Below, piece after piece: positions 1 through 9,496 of a stretch of 33,120 bases of DNA (its first letter is position 1; every line of letters starts with the position of its first letter). Source of the DNA: Bacteroidales bacterium (GTDB lineage Bacteria; Bacteroidota; Bacteroidia; Bacteroidales; Dysgonomonadaceae); assembly GCA_012513315.1 (NCBI GenBank), contig JAAZCL010000158.1, positions 1 to 33,120 on the forward strand, given 5' to 3'. The notes under the pieces are model-generated. The model worked only from the letters and a program-made list of their open reading frames with translations, searched no databases and had not been told where the DNA came from. The translations under genes and the position numbers were made by a program.

Positions 1-1
1 A

Positions 2-1630
2 GAAAACTTCAGTCAGGCAAATCTCAACTACTCATACCTTCTTTTTCCTATAGTAGGCATATTGGTTGCCAGTTTATATGTTAGATATATAGTAAAGGAC
101 GATATTAGCCACGGTGTAACAAAAATACTTTTTGCTATTTCACAACGCAAAAGTAGGATAAAGCCACACAATATGCACTCGTCGTTAGTGGCAAGTTCTA
201 TTACCATTGGCTTTGGAGGTTCTGTTGGAGCAGAGGCACCCATTGTGCTCACAGGCTCTGCTATTGGATCGAACCTTGGAAGATATTTTAAGCTTGAACA
301 ACACAGCCTAATGATATTAGTTGGTTGCGGAGCGGCAGGTGCTATTGCAGGAATTTTTAAAGCACCCATTGCAGGGATACTATTTGTTATTGAGGTGTTG
401 CTGCTAGACCTAACTATGTCGTCGATACTGCCACTACTTGTAACTGCTGTTACCGCCACAGTGGTATCATACCTACTAACAGGTATGGATGCCATGTTTG
501 CCTATACACTTGTTGAGCAGTTTACGCTAGACCGCATACCTTATGTAATTTTACTTGGTATAATATGTGGATTACTTTCGCTATACGTGATAAGATGTAT
601 GAGTTGGCTCGAAAGCATCTTTCATAGTTTGCCACATTGGAAGAGATTTGTACTTGGTGGGGTTATGCTTAGTATTCTGATATTCCTTTTCCCTCCCCTA
701 TTTGGTGAAGGTTATAATACAATAAACACCCTTCTTGCAGGAGGCGATTCATTTACCAGCCTTACAAACGAGAGTTTTTTCTATAACTTAGAGAGCAGAT
801 GGGCTATAATAGTATTCCTTATACTTGTTCTTCTTTTTAAAGTATTTGCAACTAGCGCCACCAACGGAGGAGGTGGTACGGGAGGGGTATTTGCTCCCAC
901 CCTGTTTTTGGGATGTATAGTGGGGTTTGTATTCTCCTACACGCTCAATCAGTTAGGTTATACAACATACCTTCCTCAAGAAAACTTTGCATTAATGGGT
1001 ATGTCGGGTGTTATGGCAGGTGTTATGCATGCACCCCTAACCGGCATGTTCTTAATTGTGGAGCTTACGGGAGGCTATGACATGTTTTTACCTTTAATGA
1101 TAGTTTCATTAGTATCATACGTAACAATTTTAATTTTTGAAAAGCATAGTATATATGCAATTCGTCTTGCAAAAAGGGGAGAGCTAATAACTCATCATAA
1201 GGATAAGGCAGTGCTCACATTCTTGAAGATAGAAGATCTGCTTGAAAAAGACATACCAACCGTTACACCTGATATGTCATTGGGTGAAATGGTGAAGGTA
1301 ATATCAACCTCAAATAGAAATATATTTCCTGTAGTTGATAATGACAATATTCTTATTGGGTTGGTATTGATGAATGATATTCGTAATATCATGTTCCGCC
1401 CCGAGCTGTATGAGAAATTTACGGTTGAGAAGTTTATGGTTGGTACTCCCGCAAAAATTGATATAAACAACAGCATGGAAGAGGTTATGGATACATTTGA
1501 AACTACCAAAGCATGGAACCTGCCAGTTGTTAATGAAAAAGGCGAATATGTGGGTTTGCTTTCGCAATCATCGGTGTTTAACTCTTATAGAGAGGTGTTG
1601 GTAGAGAACTATTCGCAGGATGATGAGTAA
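2..1630 (+). CDS. Voltage-gated chloride channel (ClC) family protein with C-terminal CBS domain pair, 5'-truncated by the window start
   Basis: Reading frame is open from base 2 (ENFSQANLNYSYLLFPIVGI...) into the listed ORF, so TTG at 62 is not the real start. ClC motifs GFGGSVGAEAPIV, GIFKAPIAGILFVIEV and GGGGTGGVFAPTLFLG; CBS-like repeats in the C-terminus. Confidence 0.93.
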   Translation, partial: ENFSQANLNYSYLLFPIVGILVASLYVRYIVKDDISHGVTKILFAISQRKSRIKPHNMHSSLVASSITIGFGGSVGAEAPIVLTGSAIGSNLGRYFKLEQHSLMILVGCGAAGAIAGIFKAPIAGILFVIEVLLLDLTMSSILPLLVTAVTATVVSYLLTGMDAMFAYTLVEQFTLDRIPYVILLGIICGLLSLYVIRCMSWLESIFHSLPHWKRFVLGGVMLSILIFLFPPLFGEGYNTINTLLAGGDSFTSLTNESFFYNLESRWAIIVFLILVLLFKVFATSATNGGGGTGGVFAPTLFLGCIVGFVFSYTLNQLGYTTYLPQENFALMGMSGVMAGVMHAPLTGMFLIVELTGGYDMFLPLMIVSLVSYVTILIFEKHSIYAIRLAKRGELITHHKDKAVLTFLKIEDLLEKDIPTVTPDMSLGEMVKVISTSNRNIFPVVDNDNILIGLVLMNDIRNIMFRPELYEKFTVEKFMVGTPAKIDINNSMEEVMDTFETTKAWNLPVVNEKGEYVGLLSQSSVFNSYREVLVENYSQDDE

Positions 1631-1640
1631 ATTAGCTATT

Positions 1641-2621
1641 ATGAAAAAAGAAGATTTAAGAATATTGTTTATGGGTACTCCCGAGTTTGCGGTTGAGTCG
1701 CTTAAAGCACTTGTTGATAATAACTACAACGTTGTAGCTGTAATTACCATGCCCGACAAGCCCGCGGGGAGAGGATATAAATTACAAGCATCTCCTGTAA
1801 AACAATATGCATTAGGAAAGGGATTAACGGTATTGCAACCAGAAAAACTAAGAGATGAGAGTTTTATAGCTCAGTTAGAAGACTTGAGAATAGATCTTCA
1901 GGTGGTGGTTGCTTTTAGAATGCTTCCTGAAGTTGTTTGGAGTATGCCATCTAAGGGAACCTTCAATCTGCATTCATCATTACTACCTCAGTATCGGGGG
2001 GCAGCGCCAATTAATTGGGCAATTATAAATGGTGAGAAGGAGACTGGTGTAACTACATTTTTTCTATCGCATGAGATTGATACAGGTGATATCATATTTA
2101 GAGAAAAAACCACAATAAGCAATTTGGATAATGCCGAGACGCTTCACGATAGGTTGATGGTGATGGGTGCCCAACTAGTGCTAAAGACAGTTGACGCTGT
2201 TATTAATAACAGTGTAACTAGCATTTCGCAGGATGAATTAAATGCAAATGAGATTGAATTAAAGCCTGCACCTAAAATATTTAAAGATGATTGCAGAGTG
2301 AATTGGAATAAAAACAGGGAAGAGATATTCAACTTCATAAGAGGCTTATCGCCCTACCCTGCTGCATGGACAGAGTTGCACCGAGCTGGAACTGATGAAG
2401 TCCTTAGGGTAAAGCTATTTGCTGGTATGTTATCTGAAGAAGTAGACTCAGCATCTTTGAAAAATGGAGCAATAATAACCGACAACAAAAACTATATAAA
2501 TGTGGTAACCGCAAACGGAATGGTTAGCATTACTGATTTACAGCTTTCGGGCAAGAAGCGTATGAATGTTATCGATTTCTTAAATGGATATAAGTTAAGT
2601 GAAGGCGATTATTTTAAATAA
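1641..2621 (+). CDS. fmt: Methionyl-tRNA formyltransferase
   Basis: RILFMGTPEFAVESLKAL, MPDKPAGRGYKLQASPVKQYA, NLHSSLLPQYRGAAPINWAIINGE, SPYPAAWTEL. The ORF opens at 1620; the start at 1641 (MKKEDLRILFMGTPEFA) fits the family better. Confidence 0.95.
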   Translation: MKKEDLRILFMGTPEFAVESLKALVDNNYNVVAVITMPDKPAGRGYKLQASPVKQYALGKGLTVLQPEKLRDESFIAQLEDLRIDLQVVVAFRMLPEVVWSMPSKGTFNLHSSLLPQYRGAAPINWAIINGEKETGVTTFFLSHEIDTGDIIFREKTTISNLDNAETLHDRLMVMGAQLVLKTVDAVINNSVTSISQDELNANEIELKPAPKIFKDDCRVNWNKNREEIFNFIRGLSPYPAAWTELHRAGTDEVLRVKLFAGMLSEEVDSASLKNGAIITDNKNYINVVTANGMVSITDLQLSGKKRMNVIDFLNGYKLSEGDYFK

Positions 2622-2631
2622 TTGCTTTTTA

Positions 2632-2720
2632 ACTACCACTTAAATATTCAACAACAAATTACACATCAACTTCCACTTTTAATTATCGATTACAAATTAC
2701 ACTTATCGACTACCACTTAT
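2632..2720. repeat. AT-rich imperfect tandem repeat (37-40 bp period, about 2.3 copies) at the 3' end of the DUF3078 gene
   Basis: Minus strand: AAGTGGTAGTCGATaaGTGTAATTTGTAATCGATAATTA / AAGTGGAAGTTGATGTGTAATTTGTTGTTGAATATTT / AAGTGGTAGTT. Confidence 0.75.
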
Positions 2721-4308
2721 AATTGAGTCCAAAACTTAGTGTTTGATTAACTTGCCAGAAGCCTAAAGTTGGATCGGCAGGAACGCTATCATCGAACCTC
2801 ACATTAAGATATAATCTTGTTGAGAAGGCATTACTTAATGCCATATTTAGACTATTCTCAAATTCAGTAATTACCTTGTCGTAACTTGTAAAGTAGGTCA
2901 AACGTGAATCCCACGAAATGTAACGTGTAAAATCATATTTGAGTATTGATGTGATAGTGGAACCAAGATCTAGAAGAGACTTATCACCCTCGGGAATACC
3001 ATATCGTACAACATCAACTGAATCGTTACCAACATATCTATAGTTTATAGATATAGGAGCAATGGCTAAATCCCATTTTACATTTCTGTGACGCACTCTT
3101 TCTGATTTCTTATTAACTGCATACTTTAAACCGACACCGGCATTTACATATAAAGGAGAAAGAAGTGCAGAGCGTAAATCATTTGAGTTAGTTGGATAAG
3201 AATTAAACAATTGCGACTTTGCCTCCATGTTCATTGAGTATGACCATCCTTTTACAAATGCATCAATACCAAAGTCACCATAGTAACGAAGCAGATCGTT
3301 TCCAATTCTATATTCTCTTAGCGAGTCGTCAGGTGCATTAAATACAGACAACCTCCACTCGATAGTATTATTAAACTTCACCTTTTCCTTCTTGTAATTG
3401 GCCCTTAATACATGATAACTATTAAAGTTAAGGTTGTTAGTACCTCCTTTATGCCAATTGTCGGAAAAGTAATTCTGAGCAAATTGAAACGAATGTTCAC
3501 CTGAGCGAACCCAATATTTTCTTTCGATTTCAAAAATATCAACACCAGGTGCCTCAAGTGAATAGGCAGTCTCAGATTCTAAAAGCTTTCTGAAAGGATT
3601 AAATGACTCTCTAACTTCCTCATCGCTGGTTCTAACACTTGGAAGGGAGCTGAAGTTAAGAACAGAATACCTCACTCTGTCGGGATATTCCATGTAATAA
3701 TCGCGTCTTACCCTCTGTATAAAATCGACATGCTTTAACCTAGGAGCAAATGTTTTGTCTTGTGGGATAAGCAATCCTTTATCACTTTCATCTTCTGAGG
3801 AATAAAATGTTAAATCTCGAGGAATGATTTTACCATTATAAATCATTGGAAGAAAAAGAGGATTGTAGAAAATTGTATCATTAAAAGTTAACCCACTTAA
3901 TGCGTATGCACTTTGATAATATTCGGGTAGTTGCAGTGTTCCATTCGCTTTTCGTGTATATATAGAATCTAATGGATTTCTACTTACAAATGGAACTGGA
4001 ACAATTATTGTATCTTCATTCAATGTTGGAGTTAATAATATAGTATCCGGAGGAAATACTTCGGGTAGAACTTCAGGTAAAGTATCGGATAAAGCTTCAG
4101 GAAAAGTTTCTTCAGGAAACATATTCTCAGGTGAAACTTCCTCAAGTAAAGGAATAGACTCTCTTGCTGTAGTGCGCTGTTGTATCTGACGACTGATATC
4201 TGTTATGTTTTCAAACAGGTTTAAAGTGTCGGGTACCTGATATGCCTCAGTGGCCGTAGAGGCCAATGAGAAAAATGATATAATAAAAAAAGTAAGAAGT
4301 TGTTTCAT
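2710..4308 (-). CDS. DUF3078 domain-containing protein, predicted outer-membrane/secreted
   Basis: Signal peptide MKQLLTFFIISFFSLASTATEA; DUF3078-like segment FAQNYFSDNWHKGGTNNLNFNSYHVLRANYKKEKVKFNNTIEWRLS; beta-rich C-terminus ending FGLNYKW. Confidence 0.8.
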   Translation of the reverse strand: MKQLLTFFIISFFSLASTATEAYQVPDTLNLFENITDISRQIQQRTTARESIPLLEEVSPENMFPEETFPEALSDTLPEVLPEVFPPDTILLTPTLNEDTIIVPVPFVSRNPLDSIYTRKANGTLQLPEYYQSAYALSGLTFNDTIFYNPLFLPMIYNGKIIPRDLTFYSSEDESDKGLLIPQDKTFAPRLKHVDFIQRVRRDYYMEYPDRVRYSVLNFSSLPSVRTSDEEVRESFNPFRKLLESETAYSLEAPGVDIFEIERKYWVRSGEHSFQFAQNYFSDNWHKGGTNNLNFNSYHVLRANYKKEKVKFNNTIEWRLSVFNAPDDSLREYRIGNDLLRYYGDFGIDAFVKGWSYSMNMEAKSQLFNSYPTNSNDLRSALLSPLYVNAGVGLKYAVNKKSERVRHRNVKWDLAIAPISINYRYVGNDSVDVVRYGIPEGDKSLLDLGSTITSILKYDFTRYISWDSRLTYFTSYDKVITEFENSLNMALSNAFSTRLYLNVRFDDSVPADPTLGFWQVNQTLSFGLNYKW

Positions 4309-4533
4309 ATTTGTAGAAAGCTAGACTTGAACACAAAGATATAAAAAATTTTACTTACACATGAAGTATTAAAACCATAAAGCTCACATAACTGTTCATT
4401 TTTTAGTCAGTTATTGTTTATAATAGAAACAATATAGGCATTTTAATGAGAGATTTTGAACTGGGATTTAAAAACAAACTAAAAAAAGAATATATTTGCA
4501 TAGTTTTAAATGAATAAATAAAAATTCAAAGAA

Positions 4534-5115
4534 ATGAAGAAATTGTTATACATTTTATTGATTGTTGCAGGTGCACTATCTCTTTCAAGCTGTTCGGGTT
4601 ATAATAAGATGGTAGAGAAACAGGAAGCAGTGACATCTCAGTGGGGGAATGTGCAAAATGCTTATCAAAGACGTGCAGACCTGATTCCCAATCTTGTGAA
4701 CACAGTAAAAGGGTATGCCTCGCATGAGCAAGAAACTTTTACTCAAGTGACTGAAGCAAGATCAAGAGCTACTCAAACGAACATTAATCCGGAGAACCTA
4801 ACTACAGAAAGTTTGCAAGAGTATCAACAGGCTCAAAATCAATTAAGCCAAGCATTGGGTAGACTACTTCTTATTCAAGAGAATTATCCTGAATTAAAGG
4901 CTAATCAAAACTTCCTAGCATTACAGGATGAATTGGCTGGTACGGAAAACAGGATATCGGTTGAACGAAATAGATTTAACCAGTTGGCTCAAGATTACAA
5001 CTCTTATATTCGTAAATTTCCACAGGTGATTTATGCCAAATGGTTTGATTTTGAAAGTAAGGCATATTTTGAAGCTCTTCCTGAAGCACAAACTGCTCCA
5101 CAGGTACAGTTCTGA
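4534..5115 (+). CDS. LemA family protein (lipoprotein)
   Basis: Lipobox-like LSLSSC; LemA signature NAYQRRADLIPNLVNTVKGYASHEQETFTQVTEARS and LQDELAGTENRISVERNRFN. Confidence 0.95.
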   Translation: MKKLLYILLIVAGALSLSSCSGYNKMVEKQEAVTSQWGNVQNAYQRRADLIPNLVNTVKGYASHEQETFTQVTEARSRATQTNINPENLTTESLQEYQQAQNQLSQALGRLLLIQENYPELKANQNFLALQDELAGTENRISVERNRFNQLAQDYNSYIRKFPQVIYAKWFDFESKAYFEALPEAQTAPQVQF

Positions 5116-5202
5116 TAAATACATTGCCAAAAGCTCAATTACTAGACATGCTTTGTGCTGAAACTCATACTTAGGGTGAAAGATGATAAAACAAATTAGA
5201 AA

Positions 5203-6009
5203 ATGAAATTATTATTGAAGAGTAAAGCTCTTCTGTTATTATCAATTATATTAATATCCACCGGGGCATTGGCACAGGACATACCAGAGCCGATGGTACC
5301 GTTTCGTTTGGTGAACGACTTTGCAGGTGTTTTTTCGTCTGCAGAAAACAGTGCACTAGAGCAGAAACTACTTGCTTATAACGACTCAACTTCTACTCAG
5401 ATATATGTGGTTACGGTAAATGATTTGGGCGGTTATGCTACATCGGACTATGCATTTAGCTTAGGTGAGAAATGGGAAATTGGTCAGAAAAGCAAGGATA
5501 ATGGTGCAGTTATTTTAATTAAACCAAAGATTGGCAATAGTAGAGGGCAAGCATTTATTGCAACTGGGTATGGGCTAGAAGCAAGAATAAATGATGCTTA
5601 TGCCGGTAGAATTGTTCGCAATGATATGATTCCGTATTTTATTGAGGATGATTATTTTGGTGGTGTAAATGCTGCAGTGGATGCAATGATTGCACGTCTT
5701 TCGGGTGAATATATAGCAGAAAATGAAGGTGAAGAAGGTGGCTTTCCTGCTTTATTCTTAATTATTGGTATAATGGCTATTATAATGATAGTCATAATAA
5801 TTGCTGGAAAGGGCAACAATAATAATGGAGGAGGCGGTTCGGGACACCACAGGACAAACTTGCCACCTATATTTTTTCCACCTCGCTCTGGTAGAAGCAG
5901 CGGAGGTTTTGGTAGTGGTGGCTTTGGCGGCGGAGGCTTCGGAGGGAGAGGTTTCGGCGGAGGCGGTGGAGGACGTTTTGGTGGCGGTGGTGCAGGTGGT
6001 AGCTGGTAG
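5203..6009 (+). CDS. TPM domain-containing protein (YgcG-like) with Gly-rich C-terminus
   Basis: Signal peptide; VNDFAGVFSSAENSALEQKLLAYNDSTSTQIYVVTVNDLGGY; TM helix; GGFGSGGFGGGGFGGRGFGGGGGG tail. Confidence 0.92.
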   Translation: MKLLLKSKALLLLSIILISTGALAQDIPEPMVPFRLVNDFAGVFSSAENSALEQKLLAYNDSTSTQIYVVTVNDLGGYATSDYAFSLGEKWEIGQKSKDNGAVILIKPKIGNSRGQAFIATGYGLEARINDAYAGRIVRNDMIPYFIEDDYFGGVNAAVDAMIARLSGEYIAENEGEEGGFPALFLIIGIMAIIMIVIIIAGKGNNNNGGGGSGHHRTNLPPIFFPPRSGRSSGGFGSGGFGGGGFGGRGFGGGGGGRFGGGGAGGSW

Positions 6010-6010
6010 C

Positions 6011-6925
6011 ATGAGAGGTAAATTAATTACAATACTTGGGCCCACCGCTAGTGGAAAGACTACTTTTGCTGCTAATCTTGCACATAGCATTGATGGTGAA
6101 ATAATAAGTGCCGACTCTCGTCAGATTTATAGGAGAATGGATATTGGTACGGGAAAGGATCTTTCTGATTATTTTATTGATGGTGAAGCTATTCCTTATC
6201 ATCTTATTGATATAAGAGAGGCAGGAGAAAAATACACACTTTTTGAATATCAGCGCGATTTTCACGACGCGTATGACGATATTCTTTCTCGCAAAAAGGC
6301 CCCTATCTTATGTGGTGGAACGGGGCTTTATATTGAGTCTGTACTTAAAGGTTATAATTTGCCTGAAGTTCCGGCTAATATTACTTTAAGAGAATCACTT
6401 CAAGGCAAAACCCTGGAAGAGCTGACAGAGATATTGAGAGGTTATAGACCACTGCATAATATTACAGACACCGATACAAAAAAACGGGCTATAAGAGCTA
6501 TTGAGATTGAGGAGTTTAGAGCAAAACAAGATCCCTCAGAAAGAGATTTCCCTCCTATTGAAAGTTGTGTTATGGGAGTGATGATTGATAGGGAATTGCG
6601 TCGTAAAAAAATAAGTGAGCGACTAAAAGCTCGTCTTAATGAGGGTATGGTTGAGGAGGTTAGGAGTATTATAGACTCGGGTATTTCACCTAATGACTTG
6701 ATTTACTATGGTTTGGAGTATAAATTTGTTACATTATATGTTATAGGGGAAATCACATATAAGGATATGTATGAGGGATTGGAAGTTGCTATTCATCAAT
6801 TTGCAAAGCGACAAATGACATGGTTTAGGGGAATGGAGCGAAGAGGTATAAAAATCAATTGGATAGAGGCCAATTTACCTATGAACCTAAAACTTGAAAA
6901 GGCTTATTCTTACATCGGCTTGTAG
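6011..6925 (+). CDS. miaA: tRNA dimethylallyltransferase
   Basis: ILGPTASGKTTFAANLA P-loop, GEIISADSRQIYRRMDIGTGK, LCGGTGLYIESVLKGY, QFAKRQMTWFRG. Start at ATG 6011; the listed 5801 start lies out of frame inside the TPM gene. Confidence 0.93.
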   Translation: MRGKLITILGPTASGKTTFAANLAHSIDGEIISADSRQIYRRMDIGTGKDLSDYFIDGEAIPYHLIDIREAGEKYTLFEYQRDFHDAYDDILSRKKAPILCGGTGLYIESVLKGYNLPEVPANITLRESLQGKTLEELTEILRGYRPLHNITDTDTKKRAIRAIEIEEFRAKQDPSERDFPPIESCVMGVMIDRELRRKKISERLKARLNEGMVEEVRSIIDSGISPNDLIYYGLEYKFVTLYVIGEITYKDMYEGLEVAIHQFAKRQMTWFRGMERRGIKINWIEANLPMNLKLEKAYSYIGL

Positions 6926-6943
6926 AGTTTACCAAAAATATTG

Positions 6944-6951
6944 TAATTTTG
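6944..6951 (+). promoter_or_regulatory. Putative Bacteroidota -7 element TAATTTTG upstream of lysA
   Basis: TAATTTTG matches TAnnTTTG; a TTG at 6920-6922 lies 21 nt upstream. Confidence 0.45.
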
Positions 6952-6985
6952 TTGTAATAACAAGAAACCTCTAGTTGATATTAAA

Positions 6986-8143
6986 ATGATTAAAGGCATA
7001 TTTCCGAACGATAAATTTGAATCACTCGAAACACCGTTTTACTATTATGATATGGAGTTGTTGAATAAAACACTTCAGACTATAACTAAGGAAACAGAAA
7101 ATCGCCCGTTTCATGTGCATTACGCGCTTAAAGCAAATGCTAACCCCCGTATCTTGCGAGAGATAGCATCACAAGGCTTTGGCGCAGACTGTGTAAGTGG
7201 TAATGAAATATTGAAAGCTATTGAATGTGGATTTTCACCTTCACAAATTGCTTTTGCGGGCGTTGGCAAGAGTGATAAAGAGATTAATATTGGGCTAGAC
7301 AATGATATTTTTTGCTTTAACGTTGAGTCGATTCCCGAAATTGAAGTTCTAAATGAACTGGCAGCTAAAAAAGGGAAAACAGCATCTGTTGCACTTCGCA
7401 TTAATCCTAATGTTGACGCACGTACTCATAAATATATTACTACTGGCTTAAGTGAGAATAAGTTTGGCATAAATGAACAGGACCTTCCTGAGACATTAAA
7501 AACTCTTTCTCAATCGCCTAATATTAAACTTATTGGCATACATTTTCATATTGGTTCGCAAATTACCGATCTAACCTCATTTGAGGATTTATGTGTTAAG
7601 ATAAAACTTATAAGGAACTGGTTTCATGAACAGGGTGTATCGCTTGAGATAATTAACGCAGGGGGCGGACTAGGTATTAATTATCAACATCCCAACCATT
7701 TCCCAATGGCCGATTTTGAGTCTTATTTCCGCCTTTTTGATAAGCACCTAAAACTTGAGGATGATCAGTCTCTGCATTTTGAGTTAGGTCGCTCTGTTGT
7801 TGCACCTTGTGGCACATTGATTAGTCGTGTCTTATACTTGAAGGAAGGCATTCAAAAAAACTTTCTAATAATTGATGCTGGAATGACAGATCTTATTAGA
7901 CCAGCACTTTATCAAGCATTTCATCATGTAGAAAATATCAGTTCAGATGAAGATCTCTACAAGTATGATGTTGTTGGTCCGATTTGCGAATCGAGCGATA
8001 CTTTTGGGGAGAATATTACTCTTAACAAATCTAAGAGAGGAGACCTAATTGCCATACGTTCGGCAGGTGCTTACGGTGAAACAATGGTTTCTAAATATAA
8101 CTGCAGAGATATTCCTAAATCGTATTACTCTGACTCTCTTTAA
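6986..8143 (+). CDS. lysA: Diaminopimelate decarboxylase
   Basis: FHVHYALKANANPRILREIASQGFGADCVSGNE, IGIHFHIGSQITDLTSF, NAGGGLGINY, VVGPICESSDTFG. Confidence 0.95.
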   Translation: MIKGIFPNDKFESLETPFYYYDMELLNKTLQTITKETENRPFHVHYALKANANPRILREIASQGFGADCVSGNEILKAIECGFSPSQIAFAGVGKSDKEINIGLDNDIFCFNVESIPEIEVLNELAAKKGKTASVALRINPNVDARTHKYITTGLSENKFGINEQDLPETLKTLSQSPNIKLIGIHFHIGSQITDLTSFEDLCVKIKLIRNWFHEQGVSLEIINAGGGLGINYQHPNHFPMADFESYFRLFDKHLKLEDDQSLHFELGRSVVAPCGTLISRVLYLKEGIQKNFLIIDAGMTDLIRPALYQAFHHVENISSDEDLYKYDVVGPICESSDTFGENITLNKSKRGDLIAIRSAGAYGETMVSKYNCRDIPKSYYSDSL

Positions 8144-8182
8144 TTTTCAACTTATAGATTCTTATATAAATTCATTGCAAGT

Positions 8183-9358
8183 ATGAATATTTTCTTCTCT
8201 TATTTCGAAGCGTTCTCTATTATTGAATGGGTGCTGGGCGCTTCTTTACTTTTCTTTTTTATAATTCAAATTCTATACAGCATATTTTTATTTAGAAAAC
8301 CCCAAGCATTTGAGAAAAAAAGAGAAGAATTTATTGTTGATGAAGACGAGCTACCGGGTATATCTGTGATAGTTACATCAAAAAATAACTCATTTGAGTT
8401 AGAAAAAAACCTCCCCTATTTTTTAAACCAGAATTACCCGCTGTATGAAGTGATTGTGGTAAATAGTGGATCGACCGACGATACAGATGATGTACTTAAA
8501 TTAGCCGAACAGAAATACTCTCAATTATACCACACTTTTATACCTGCAGGTGCTGATGAAGTAAATGAGAAAAAACTTGCAATTACCCTAGGCGTTAAAG
8601 CTGCAAAATACGATATTGTTTTGTTTAGTGAATCGTACTGCAGGCCATTTTCAAATAACTGGATTAGAGAGTTTGGAAAAGAATTTACAAAGGGAAAGGA
8701 TATATTGCTGGGATATAGCAAAGTGATTTTTACAAACAGAGTTGGACTAGGAAACTTCATACGTTATGATAATCTTATTCACCATTTAAAGTTTCTGTCC
8801 TTGGCTATTGCAGGCAAGCCTTTTATGGGTATTGGTAGAAATATGGCATACAAAAAAGAGCTATTTTTTAATAATAAAGGACTCTCGTCTGTTTTGGGTA
8901 TTGATGGCGGTGAAGATGATTTGTATATCAATAGGATTTCGAATAGAAAAAATACAGGTGTAATACTTTCAAAAGATAGTATTATTGAAACAGATAGTGT
9001 TGATAGTTTTTCGACATGGAGATCTATTAAATCGAAATATCTATATACAAAACAATTTTATAAAGGACCGGCGAATTCAATTTTTGGATTTGAAACGATT
9101 ACCAAGCAATTGTTTTATTTAATTCTTGTATTATCTATAGCAGTTTCGATTTATTTTTCGAACTTTATACTATTGGGGTTTTCTGTATTGTTGTTTATAA
9201 TTCGTTTTATAATACTGTTGCTTGTAATAAATAAAAATAGTGTGTGGTTTGATTCAAAGAAATTCAATATTAATCTGTTATGCTATGATTTGCTTCAACC
9301 AATAAGTAATTTAAGATTCAAGAAATACGCAAATAAAAGAAACAAATACCGCATATAA
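8183..9358 (+). CDS. Family 2 glycosyltransferase, membrane-associated
   Basis: GISVIVTSKNNSFELEKNLPYFLNQNYPLYEVIVVNSGSTDDT GT-A fold; N-terminal and C-terminal TM helices. Confidence 0.88.
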   Translation: MNIFFSYFEAFSIIEWVLGASLLFFFIIQILYSIFLFRKPQAFEKKREEFIVDEDELPGISVIVTSKNNSFELEKNLPYFLNQNYPLYEVIVVNSGSTDDTDDVLKLAEQKYSQLYHTFIPAGADEVNEKKLAITLGVKAAKYDIVLFSESYCRPFSNNWIREFGKEFTKGKDILLGYSKVIFTNRVGLGNFIRYDNLIHHLKFLSLAIAGKPFMGIGRNMAYKKELFFNNKGLSSVLGIDGGEDDLYINRISNRKNTGVILSKDSIIETDSVDSFSTWRSIKSKYLYTKQFYKGPANSIFGFETITKQLFYLILVLSIAVSIYFSNFILLGFSVLLFIIRFIILLLVINKNSVWFDSKKFNINLLCYDLLQPISNLRFKKYANKRNKYRI

Positions 9359-9464
9359 CTGTCTTTTTGTCAGACTTTGGGTTAAATGGGGTTAACGACA
9401 ATTTTATTCAGTTAAAAGTGTTAAAAGTTAAATGCCACGAGCAATGATTGCACATTATTTGTTT

Positions 9465-9472
9465 TATATTTG
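9465..9472 (+). promoter_or_regulatory. Putative -7 element TATATTTG for the degP/htrA gene
   Basis: TATATTTG matches TAnnTTTG; no convincing -33 TTTG at 19-21 nt. Confidence 0.4.
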
Positions 9473-9496
9473 AAATACAAGAATAACATTAAAACA

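Noticed and set aside
28-495. 155-aa antisense ORF in the ClC gene, plus 1195-1509 and 1310-1567
   Set aside because: Shadow ORFs opposite clear ClC/CBS coding sequence.
5801-6010. N-terminal extension of the miaA ORF (start 5801)
   Set aside because: It runs out of frame through the Gly-rich tail of the TPM gene; Ala/Val/Glu-rich translation is a by-product of GGN repeats. MiaA begins at ATG 6011.
5758-6090. 110-aa antisense ORF opposite the TPM Gly-rich tail
   Set aside because: Low-complexity Thr/Ser/Ala translation caused by the opposing glycine repeats.
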